Assembly: GCA_018402565.1 (NCBI GenBank)
Contig: JAGYIQ010000006.1
Coordinates: forward strand, 310,001-374,000
DNA length: 64,000 nucleotides
Origin: Pirellulaceae bacterium
GTDB lineage: Bacteria > Planctomycetota > Planctomycetia > Pirellulales > Pirellulaceae
Reading direction: 5' to 3'
Positions 43,822 through 51,123 of this stretch are shown one piece after another. Within the stretch, counting starts at the first letter, position 1. Each line of letters begins with the position of its first letter. A model generated the notes under the pieces. The model did not search any database. It was not told the DNA's origin and saw only the letters and a program-made list of their open reading frames with translations. A program made the translations under genes and the position numbers.

Positions 43822-45756
43822 ATGCAGCCAGTCAATTTACCGATAATTGACCCACCTCGACCAGGCCCCGCGGTCGCTGGCCATTCGCGTCGAGGATTCC
43901 TGGCTCAGGCGGCCATGACCGCAGCGACGCTATCGACAGCGTCCGCACCCGCCATTGGCTGGGGCAGTGGCTCGATCGGCAGCCAGGAAGTTCCCACCAA
44001 AGGCCCCGCCGCCTTTCGCGACAAAGGCCAAACATTTGACAGCTCGCTCAAGCAACAAGCCCGCTGGGACTACCAACGCAGCTTCCAGCCCTGGGGTGGA
44101 CGATTGTCCAGTCCAATCGAGCAACTGTTTGCCGCGACCCAATGCGGCCAACAACCCGCCTTTGATTTCCTGATCATTGGCTCCGGATACGGTGCCGCCA
44201 TCACCGCCGCGCGTCTGGCGTCGCAAGCTCATGACCCGACCCGCATCGCCATGCTGGAACGCGGCCGCGAATGGGTCCCTGGCACTTTTCCCGATCGTTT
44301 TGCGGACCTCACCGCCCAAACTCGCGAGGTCACGTTTGGCCCCAAACAAGGCACCTTGCAGAATCCACTCGGGCTGTTCGATGTCCGGGTGAATGACGAG
44401 GTCGATGTGATGGTGGGCAGTGGCTTGGGTGGCACGTCGCTGATCAACGCCAGCATCTCGTTGCGGCCATCGGCCGATGTGTTCCAGCAACCCGAATGGC
44501 CCGCCGCCTTGCAAGATATCGCGGAACTGGCGCCCTATTACGACTTGGCAGATCTTGTTTTGGATATCGAATCACGCCCAGGCTGCCTGACGCGAAAGTC
44601 CCTGGCCCAGCAGTCCGTGGCCGAGCGACTCGGGTACCCACACGAGCGAACGGCCCTCACCGTCGTCATGCAACGCGCCATGCTCGACGCCATGTCGCGC
44701 AACCCACACGGGATCTACCAGCGCCCCTGCACGTACTGTGGCGATTGCATCACCGGCTGCAACGTCGGAGCAAAAGGGACACTGGCCACCTCTTATCTGC
44801 CCTTGGCCAAGCGGCACGGCGTGCACATGTTTACGCAGACCGAGGTGCGGTACCTGGAACCGATCGCCGAGGGCTGGCGGGTGCACTTTACGCACTGGAT
44901 CGATGACGGCCTAGCCGTGCGTCCGGAGCATGGCTGTGTCACCTCCGCGAATGTCATCTTGGGGGCCGGCAGCTTGGGGTCGACCGAGATCTTGCTGCGA
45001 TCGCAGCGGAGTGGCTTGGCACTCAGTTCTCGCTTGGGGTGCCGCTGGTCCACCAACGGCGACGGCCTGGGGTTCTTGCGTCAAGCGGCCACCTGTCCAA
45101 ACGCGGTGGGCGTCGGGGCTTATGTGACCGACCACCCTCCGATCGGGCCCACGGTGGAGACCACCAGCTACGTCAACTTGGACTGCCCCTTGGAGGAACG
45201 CCTGTTGATTCAAGAGGGGGCAATCCCGCGTGGCGTGGCCAATTTCTTTGGCGTGTTGTTTGGCAACCCTGACATGGACAGCACCTTGGCTCTGTTGGCC
45301 GTCGGGCACGATACAGCAGCCGGTCGAATCCGCTTGGTCGACAATCGTGCGACCGTGTTCTGGCCAGGCGTGCAGCAGTCGCCGCATCGGGAGCGAATCC
45401 AGCAAACGATCGCTCGGTTCGCCGAAGCCCATGGTGCCCGCTACCGCGTCGTCAAAGCCTTCGGGGATCGGTTGGCCACGGTGCATCCCTTGGGCGGTTG
45501 TGCCATGGGCGATTCCAGCGACTACGGAGTCGTCAATCACTTGGGGCAGGTCTTTGCACCTGCGGGTGGAGGAGCGGTGGATTTTGATCGCGACGGTCAA
45601 GCCGTGCATCGCGGGCTGTATGTCGCCGACGGCTCGATCGTGCCCCGCAGTTTGGGTGCCAATCCCTACATGACGATCTGTGCCTTGAGCGAGCGGATCG
45701 CCTTCCATATGCCGCTGCAAACAGAATTGCAGCAATTCTTGCGTCCCTGGAATTGA
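43822..45756 (+). CDS. GMC family oxidoreductase (cholesterol oxidase-like), Tat-exported
   Basis: 644 residues. A twin-arginine signal, HSRRGFLAQAAMTAATLSTA, indicates folded export. The FAD site is FDFLIIGSGYGAAITAARLA near residue 115. The GMC mid-domain shows MVGSGLGGTSLINASISLR. A cysteine cluster CTYCGDCITGCNVGAK is typical of the cholesterol-oxidase-like branch. The C-terminus has HPLGGCAMGDSSDYGVVNHL and LYVADGSIVPRSLGANPYMT. It should oxidise an alcohol or sterol-like substrate with FAD; the substrate is unknown and no partner gene adjoins it. Confidence 0.9.
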   Translation: MQPVNLPIIDPPRPGPAVAGHSRRGFLAQAAMTAATLSTASAPAIGWGSGSIGSQEVPTKGPAAFRDKGQTFDSSLKQQARWDYQRSFQPWGGRLSSPIEQLFAATQCGQQPAFDFLIIGSGYGAAITAARLASQAHDPTRIAMLERGREWVPGTFPDRFADLTAQTREVTFGPKQGTLQNPLGLFDVRVNDEVDVMVGSGLGGTSLINASISLRPSADVFQQPEWPAALQDIAELAPYYDLADLVLDIESRPGCLTRKSLAQQSVAERLGYPHERTALTVVMQRAMLDAMSRNPHGIYQRPCTYCGDCITGCNVGAKGTLATSYLPLAKRHGVHMFTQTEVRYLEPIAEGWRVHFTHWIDDGLAVRPEHGCVTSANVILGAGSLGSTEILLRSQRSGLALSSRLGCRWSTNGDGLGFLRQAATCPNAVGVGAYVTDHPPIGPTVETTSYVNLDCPLEERLLIQEGAIPRGVANFFGVLFGNPDMDSTLALLAVGHDTAAGRIRLVDNRATVFWPGVQQSPHRERIQQTIARFAEAHGARYRVVKAFGDRLATVHPLGGCAMGDSSDYGVVNHLGQVFAPAGGGAVDFDRDGQAVHRGLYVADGSIVPRSLGANPYMTICALSERIAFHMPLQTELQQFLRPWN

Positions 45757-45875
45757 ACGTCGGCTCGCTCACCCGTGGGAGCGGACGTTTGACAGCCCGT
45801 TAGCTTCCCCCAAACGATCCCTACCACCAGGCCATAGAGATTACAGTCGTCGGAAGTTCGGCGTCCTACAATTGA

Positions 45876-46358
45876 TCATTGATTTGGTTCTTTTAAACCT
45901 AACGTTCTCCAGTTTTCTTTGGCCAATAGCCAGCACTCTTCAAACATCGTATCAATTCTTTTAATTAAGTCGTCGAAACACTGTCGTTGCGCGTTACGAA
46001 CTTCCAATTCATTCAAGACCCTATTCGGTCCTTCGGGGCCGACTTTGGTCGCATTACTACAATCTGCGATCCAACCGGCTTTTTCTAAAAAGTCTCGAAA
46101 TGTTATGCGGCCCAGTTTGTAGTTCCAAAACAGAAAACCTAACATGGCGTCACCATCGAGAATATGCCCGACTGCGGAGAGTTGCTCGTCGATCGCTGAC
46201 AATAGTTCGGCCACTGTTGAGGACAACGACATTTCGATAATCCAATAATCGACGGTTTCGTTTTGTTCGATTTTGCGATCTGCCCAATTGCGCCAGTCGA
46301 TTGGAGTTGCAAAATCAACTTTTGCCGCAGCAGCCCAGTAGTGTGCTTCGAATTCCAT
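45876..46358 (-). CDS. Hypothetical protein, AT-richer than surroundings
   Basis: 160 residues, no recognised family. It is acidic and helical in character, with Trp-rich segments (HYWAAAAKVDFATPIDWRNW; WLLAKENWRTLG) and no signal peptide or membrane helix. Its base composition is clearly more AT-rich than the flanking genes (long T/A runs such as TCTTTTAATTAAGTCG), which suggests recent acquisition. Small acidic Trp-rich proteins of this size occur among immunity proteins of toxin systems, but no toxin gene is nearby, so that is speculation. Confidence 0.6.
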   Translation of the reverse strand: MEFEAHYWAAAAKVDFATPIDWRNWADRKIEQNETVDYWIIEMSLSSTVAELLSAIDEQLSAVGHILDGDAMLGFLFWNYKLGRITFRDFLEKAGWIADCSNATKVGPEGPNRVLNELEVRNAQRQCFDDLIKRIDTMFEECWLLAKENWRTLGLKEPNQ

Positions 46359-46651
46359 CGCTTTTCATTTCCAACATGGAGGTGTTTAAGGGTGAAGTCC
46401 GGGTGTTACAGAACCTGCTTCGGATCCTTCCAATCATCTGGAGTATGCCATCTGGCCAAGGGGCAACGATCCGTCTTTTTGGTAGTCAAAAGAGAGGCGG
46501 TCTCGCTGCCAAACTCTCGCTCCCACTGGTGAACCAGTGGGGGGCGTTGTAACCAAGGGGCGAGAATCCATTTTTTGGCCTATTCGCCGGATGGCGGTAG
46601 CTACTAAGAATATCGACCAGCCGCCAAAGAATGCCGACTGGATCCCGAGAC
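46359..46651. other. Intergenic region with a perfect hairpin
   Basis: About 290 bp downstream of recR. It contains CCCACTGGT-GA-ACCAGTGGG (46522-46541), a perfect 9-bp inverted repeat with a 2-base loop and no T-run. No gene is evident. Confidence 0.5.
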
Positions 46652-47251
46652 CTAGAATGGGCGGCGATCGGTCAAGGCATCCGCCAGGACCTCTTTGTTG
46701 GTGTATTCGAGAATCGAGCCCGTGGTAACTCCACGCGCCAGACGGGTGATGGCCAACGAGTGCTCGGCCAAAAGATTGGAGATGTAGAGCGCGGTGCCAT
46801 CCCCCTCCACGGTGGGGTTGGTCGCCAAGATCATTTCTTTGAAGTCGCCCTCTTCGACTCGTTCCACCAACCGCTCGATCGTCAACTGCTCGGCGCCGAT
46901 GTTCTCCAATGGCGCGATCCGTCCCAACAAGATGTGGTAGAGGCCACGGTAGACTCCCGAGTCCTCCAATGCCACGAGGTCGCGAGGTTGCTCGACGACA
47001 CACAACACCGAGCGGTCGCGGTTGGGGTTGCTGCAAATGGCGCACAAGCCACCTTCGGACAAGTTGAAGCAGTCCGGGCAGTAGGCCACGTTCTCCCGCA
47101 CATCCGCAATCGAACTGGCTAATGCCAACGCTTCGGTCTTGTTGACTCTCAACAAGTGGTACGCCAATCGCTCTGCCGACTTAGGCCCAATCCCAGGCAG
47201 TTTGGTCAATTGCTTGATGAGGTTCGATAGCGAGCGCGTGATCTGGGACAT
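46652..47251 (-). CDS. recR: Recombination protein RecR
   Basis: 199 residues from the ATG at 47251 (GGAGAG six bases upstream). RecR works with RecF/RecO in loading RecA at gaps. The helix-hairpin-helix is IKQLTKLPGIGPKSAERLAY. The four-cysteine zinc finger runs CPDCFNLSEGGLCAIC. The Toprim domain follows: SVLCVVEQPRDLVALEDSG and ILATNPTVEGDGTALYISNL. It starts 26 bp after the metF stop and is likely co-transcribed with metF and the RlaP-like gene. Confidence 0.97.
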   Translation of the reverse strand: MSQITRSLSNLIKQLTKLPGIGPKSAERLAYHLLRVNKTEALALASSIADVRENVAYCPDCFNLSEGGLCAICSNPNRDRSVLCVVEQPRDLVALEDSGVYRGLYHILLGRIAPLENIGAEQLTIERLVERVEEGDFKEMILATNPTVEGDGTALYISNLLAEHSLAITRLARGVTTGSILEYTNKEVLADALTDRRPF

Positions 47252-47276
47252 GGAACTCTCCGGCACTCAGGACCGC

Positions 47277-48164
47277 TCAGGAGGCGACCGCCTGGCGTTC
47301 GAATCCCAGCTGCGACAGCACTTCCATCGTGGCCCGCGATTGATTGAGCACGTAAAAATGCACACCTGGCACGCCCGCTTCGATCAGTTCGCGGACCTGT
47401 TGAGCGGCGAATTCGATACCCACGGCCGTTTGCCAATCCGCATCGGCCTTCTGGTTCATGCGTTCCAGTAACGCGATTGGCAACTTGGCACCGCACAGTT
47501 GGCCCAAGCGGTTCAGCTGATCGCTGCCCAACGGTGGCAGGATCCCGGGGACGATCGGCACCTGGATACCGCGTGCCCAGCACCGGTCTCGGAACCGCAA
47601 GAAATCCTCGTTATCGAAGAAAAGTTGCGTCACGATGCCGTGAGCTCCCGCATCGACTTTGCGTTTCAGGTTATCCAAGTCGACTTCTGCACTCGGGGCC
47701 TCGCGGTGCGTTTCCGGATAGCCGGCCACCAGCACACTGAGTTGCGGAAATTCGTCGTGGATCAGTTCCACCAGCTGGTTGGCGTATTGGAACCCTCCGG
47801 GCGTCACCATAAATTCGGGCGAATCTTTCGGTGGATCACCGCGGAGGGCGACAATTCCGTCGATACCGGCTACCTGAGCTTCCGTCAGGTACTGCCGCAA
47901 ATCATCAATCGTCGAACCGACCAAGGTCAGGTGCGAGGCCACGGTGACGGAAAACCGTCGCCGCACCTCGGCAATAACCTCCAAGGTCTTCTGCCGCGTC
48001 GACCCGCCGGCACCGTAGGTGCAGGTGATAAACGACGGGCGGAACTGCATCAACTGCTGGACGTGATCGTACAGCCCCAAAACCCCGGCCGGAGTTTTGG
48101 GCGGGAACAGTTCGTAGGACAGGACCAATCGATCCTCTGATTGGAATGCGGCAGCTATTTCCAT
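47277..48164 (-). CDS. metF: Methylenetetrahydrofolate reductase
   Basis: 295 residues. It reduces 5,10-methylene-THF to 5-methyl-THF for methionine synthesis using FAD. Conserved blocks are LSYELFPPKTPAG, FITCTYGAGGSTRQKTLEV, VASHLTLVGSTIDDLRQYL, GIDGIVALRGDPPKD and a TQLFFDNEDFLRFRDRC segment. The ATG follows the TAA of the upstream RlaP-like gene by one base, and its AAGGAA lies inside that gene's end, so translation is probably coupled. No SAM riboswitch is recognisable upstream of the operon. Confidence 0.96.
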   Translation of the reverse strand: MEIAAAFQSEDRLVLSYELFPPKTPAGVLGLYDHVQQLMQFRPSFITCTYGAGGSTRQKTLEVIAEVRRRFSVTVASHLTLVGSTIDDLRQYLTEAQVAGIDGIVALRGDPPKDSPEFMVTPGGFQYANQLVELIHDEFPQLSVLVAGYPETHREAPSAEVDLDNLKRKVDAGAHGIVTQLFFDNEDFLRFRDRCWARGIQVPIVPGILPPLGSDQLNRLGQLCGAKLPIALLERMNQKADADWQTAVGIEFAAQQVRELIEAGVPGVHFYVLNQSRATMEVLSQLGFERQAVAS

Positions 48165-48165
48165 G

Positions 48166-49113
48166 TTATTCCTTCAGTGCCGAGTGCCGAGCCGCCAAGA
48201 GGACCTTGTTGGCTTCGGAGTAGTTCGGGCGATCGGGTAGCTTCGTCCGCTCAAACTCGTAACGGAAGGCCCGTTGCAGTTCGAGTCGCAAGCGATCGAT
48301 CTCGTCCAAGCCCACTTCGCCGTGCCGGATCGGCATGAGGTCGTCCAGGTACTCGGACATGTCAACCAACACCTCGCCGGTCTTGAGCGTGGAAACGCCC
48401 GAGAACAACAAGCGAACGAGGTGCATCAGTCGCTTCCAGGGAATATCGCGGCCACGACGCAACGTGGCGAACAACCGCGAGAACTGGGCAGAGACATACT
48501 CATGATAGGTATTGAAGACCAACTTGGAAAGGAAGCAATGACGAATGGCGACCAATTGTTCACCGATCTCGCTAAACGTCTCCAATTCCGGGCTGTAGAG
48601 ACACTCCAATGCCGGCGGTTGGGCCTTGAGCGCCATCACCATGAAGCGTTGCAACTCCAGGTAGGACTCGCGTTCCGCATGCTTCTCGATCTGCTCCGGC
48701 ACGCCAAACAGCGACCAGAAGCTGTCGCCCTTCGCCAAATAGATGCCGCGATGTTCGACTCGCGATTCCGCGTCCGCCAATTTGTAGGCGTGCGATCCCG
48801 TGAGCGATCGCACCACAGCGCGCTCGAACAATTCATCCACCGGGTCCGCCGGATCGATCTCGCGGCTCGAGACACTCGAAATCGGCATCAGCTCATGTTC
48901 GCGCAGCCAGGTTTCATAACCGTCGACGAAACGCACACGATACGAGTCCGGCGGGTTCAGGCCCTGCCGCACCAAAACACCCACCGCACCACGAGGGTGC
49001 AAAACCCGCCCGATATCGTTGGTCAAATCCACCAGCGTCACGACGTAGGTACCCACGGCATGCAACCAGGTGGGGTGATCCATAAAATCGTCGTACTCGG
49101 AGCCGTAATCCAT
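48166..49113 (-). CDS. RlaP-like nucleotidyltransferase homologue with degenerate active site and N-terminal SH3-like domain
   Basis: 315 residues. Residues ~1-80 form a small beta-rich, SH3-like unit (RGAVGVLVRQGLNPPDSYRV then RFVDGYETWLREHELMPIS). The remainder matches the DNA-polymerase-beta-like RlaP/PF10127 family: VVRSLTGSHAYKLADAESRV then EHRGIYLA, VPEQIEKHAERESYLELQRF and MALKAQPPALECLYSPELE. In active members the block after GSxAYGL reads like SDxDxRG. Here it is SRVEHRG, so the metal-binding aspartates are replaced. The gene is fused transcriptionally to metF and recR. Confidence 0.75.
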   Translation of the reverse strand: MDYGSEYDDFMDHPTWLHAVGTYVVTLVDLTNDIGRVLHPRGAVGVLVRQGLNPPDSYRVRFVDGYETWLREHELMPISSVSSREIDPADPVDELFERAVVRSLTGSHAYKLADAESRVEHRGIYLAKGDSFWSLFGVPEQIEKHAERESYLELQRFMVMALKAQPPALECLYSPELETFSEIGEQLVAIRHCFLSKLVFNTYHEYVSAQFSRLFATLRRGRDIPWKRLMHLVRLLFSGVSTLKTGEVLVDMSEYLDDLMPIRHGEVGLDEIDRLRLELQRAFRYEFERTKLPDRPNYSEANKVLLAARHSALKE

Positions 49114-49683
49114 GACTTTGTCTACTTTCTCAAATGATCGTGCAATACTAACCAGTGCGGTTCGTCAAGCGCTAGCGATAGGTAAAATTTCGAGCGTCTA
49201 CTGCAGATTCCACTCGCTCAATCAACTGCTGCCGTGAATGACCAAAGCACTCACAGCAATCCCGCGAGATTCCACAGAAACGTACACTTTTCTCATCAAT
49301 CCAAATCGGAGCATCTTTGACAACTACACCCGCGAGTACAGTTACCGCAGTGAAAACGTTCTTACCCACAAACACAAAAATGCCGCACCCTCAGGCGCAC
49401 CCAGACCCGTCCAACCCATGATCCCGTCCAACCCTGATCCCGCCGTGGTATCCATCTCGCCCACAACGACGCTGGCTGAGCCACCCGTCACTTCACCGAT
49501 AACCGTTTCAGATTTCAACCACTCACCGGTGCTAAGCCACCCGTTTTATCGGTGCTGAGCCACCCGTTTCATAGTAAGGCTGCGTTTGAAACAGCATAGC
49601 TCACACTCGAGATGACAGGAAGAGGGTTTCAAGGCATTCGCCCCCCATCGCTGGCAAGTCACCGCCGGCCGATGCTATCGCAC
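49114..49683. other. Intergenic region
   Basis: About 570 bp upstream of the RlaP-like/metF/recR operon and downstream of the peptidase gene. The first ~60 bp are AT-richer and probably hold the operon promoter. A near-duplicate CTAAGCCACCCGTTT / CTGAGCCACCCGTTT pair occurs at about 49533-49570. No gene is supported. Confidence 0.35.
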
Positions 49684-50859
49684 TCAGATCGTAAAGCAGT
49701 GAATTTCCGTCTGGCAGCCACCCGTGACATGGACGCCGCCCTGCCAATCCATGAATACGTCGATCTCCGATCGAACACCAAATTCCGGCAGATAGATCCC
49801 CGGTTCGATCGTGCAGCAAGTCCCGGCCAAGAGTCGCCGGGTGTCCCGCGTCTCCAAGTTGTCGATGTGAGCGCCGTTGCCATGGGTCTCTTGCCCCATA
49901 TTATGACCGGTACGATGGATGAAAAACGGCCCATAACCCGCATCGACGATCACTTGCCGGGTGGCGTCGTCGACCTCCCAGCCACGCACCTCGCGACCCT
50001 GGGCAAAGGCGTTTTGGATCAATTGGATCCCGGCATCCCGCGCCGCGGCAACCACGCCGAACACTTCTTGGTGCTTGGCCGTCGGACTCGCGCCCGTGAA
50101 GCCCATTTTGGTCAGGTCGCTGTAGACCGCTCGCGGTTGGTCCAGGCGACACCAAATATCCAGTAGCACCAAATCGTCCCGACCAATCGCGGCATCGCGG
50201 CCCGGCAAGGGCTCGTAATGCGGGTCACCCGCGTTGGCATTGACCCCGACAATAGGAGGGTGATACGTAGTCAAGCCATTGGCGGCGAAGAATTCCATAA
50301 TATGCTGCTGCACCGCGTGCTCTCGCACCTGCCCATCCCGCCGGATCCGGTCGGCAATAAAGTCCCAAGCCACGTCAAATGCCTCTTGATTAAGCCGACT
50401 GGCCTCTTGATGCATCTGCCACTGGCCTTCGTCCCAGCGGGCTTCGAACAATTGGATCAGGTCGCCACTCGAGAAAATCTCGACCCCGAACGAGCGAACC
50501 AATTCGATTGTGCCCCCATCCACTCGTGACACGTAGGGATTGTCGTTCAGCGGTGAATACTCCATCGCGACCCGTTTGGCGCCATCGAGCAACCATTCGA
50601 TACCGCCACGAAACTCGCTCCAGTGCAAGTAGCGCCGCCGCTCACCCGGCACGCTGCTCCAAGCACCGGGTTCAATCGCATGCACCAACACTTTGGGCTG
50701 GCCTTGAGCCGGTACAAACGCGGCCACTCGACGTGACTGTGGCTCGTGCCCGACGACTCGCAAAGCCAATACGTTCAGGCCACGAAAATCGTACAACAAC
50801 CATCCATCCAAACCCTCGGACTGTATGGCGGCTTGCACTGCTGCTAGATCAAAAGCCAT
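49684..50859 (-). CDS. M24 family metallopeptidase (aminopeptidase P/Xaa-Pro-like)
   Basis: 391 residues from the ATG at 50859. The N-terminal creatinase-like domain runs to about residue 165. The pita-bread catalytic domain supplies the five metal ligands: Asp in LVLLDIW, Asp in VYSDLTKMGF, His in HRTGHNMGQETHG, Glu in CCTIEPGIYLP and Glu in VRSEIDVFM. A dinuclear Mn/Co peptidase cleaving X-Pro bonds is expected. No signal peptide is seen, so it is cytosolic. It is separated from the POT peptide transporter upstream by the 44-bp repeats, and both could serve peptide use. Confidence 0.92.
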   Translation of the reverse strand: MAFDLAAVQAAIQSEGLDGWLLYDFRGLNVLALRVVGHEPQSRRVAAFVPAQGQPKVLVHAIEPGAWSSVPGERRRYLHWSEFRGGIEWLLDGAKRVAMEYSPLNDNPYVSRVDGGTIELVRSFGVEIFSSGDLIQLFEARWDEGQWQMHQEASRLNQEAFDVAWDFIADRIRRDGQVREHAVQQHIMEFFAANGLTTYHPPIVGVNANAGDPHYEPLPGRDAAIGRDDLVLLDIWCRLDQPRAVYSDLTKMGFTGASPTAKHQEVFGVVAAARDAGIQLIQNAFAQGREVRGWEVDDATRQVIVDAGYGPFFIHRTGHNMGQETHGNGAHIDNLETRDTRRLLAGTCCTIEPGIYLPEFGVRSEIDVFMDWQGGVHVTGGCQTEIHCFTI

Positions 50860-51000
50860 GGCTACTCTTTCGCTTCCCAAGTGTTGTCATTACGCCCCAA
50901 CCTACCATCGTCCGCCCAAGGGGACCTGATACAAACTGTTCGGGACTTGTCCGCAAACAAGCTAACAAATTAGCCGGAACCATCCAGCGTCCCGTTCCCA

Positions 51001-51123
51001 CGAAAACCGAGTGCTAACGCACGCCGGCTAATTCGCACTTCCCGCGAAAACCGAGAGCTAACGCACGCCGGCTAATTCACACTTCCCGCGAAAACCGGCT
51101 GCTAACGCACGCCGGCTAATTCG
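51001..51123. repeat. 44-bp tandem repeat (3 units) overlapping the POT transporter stop codon
   Basis: Three units of GCGAAAACCGAGAGCTAACG then CACGCCGGCTAATTC(G/A)CACTTCCC; a degenerate relative lies near 50961-50977. Each unit contains CTAATTCGC, and in the last one this is the end (Ala-Asn-TAG, reverse strand) of the POT transporter gene at 51116. Confidence 0.88.

Noticed and set aside
47252..49683. SAM riboswitch controlling metF
   Set aside because: metF starts one base after the preceding gene, and the operon upstream region shows no SAM-riboswitch core that I can recognise.
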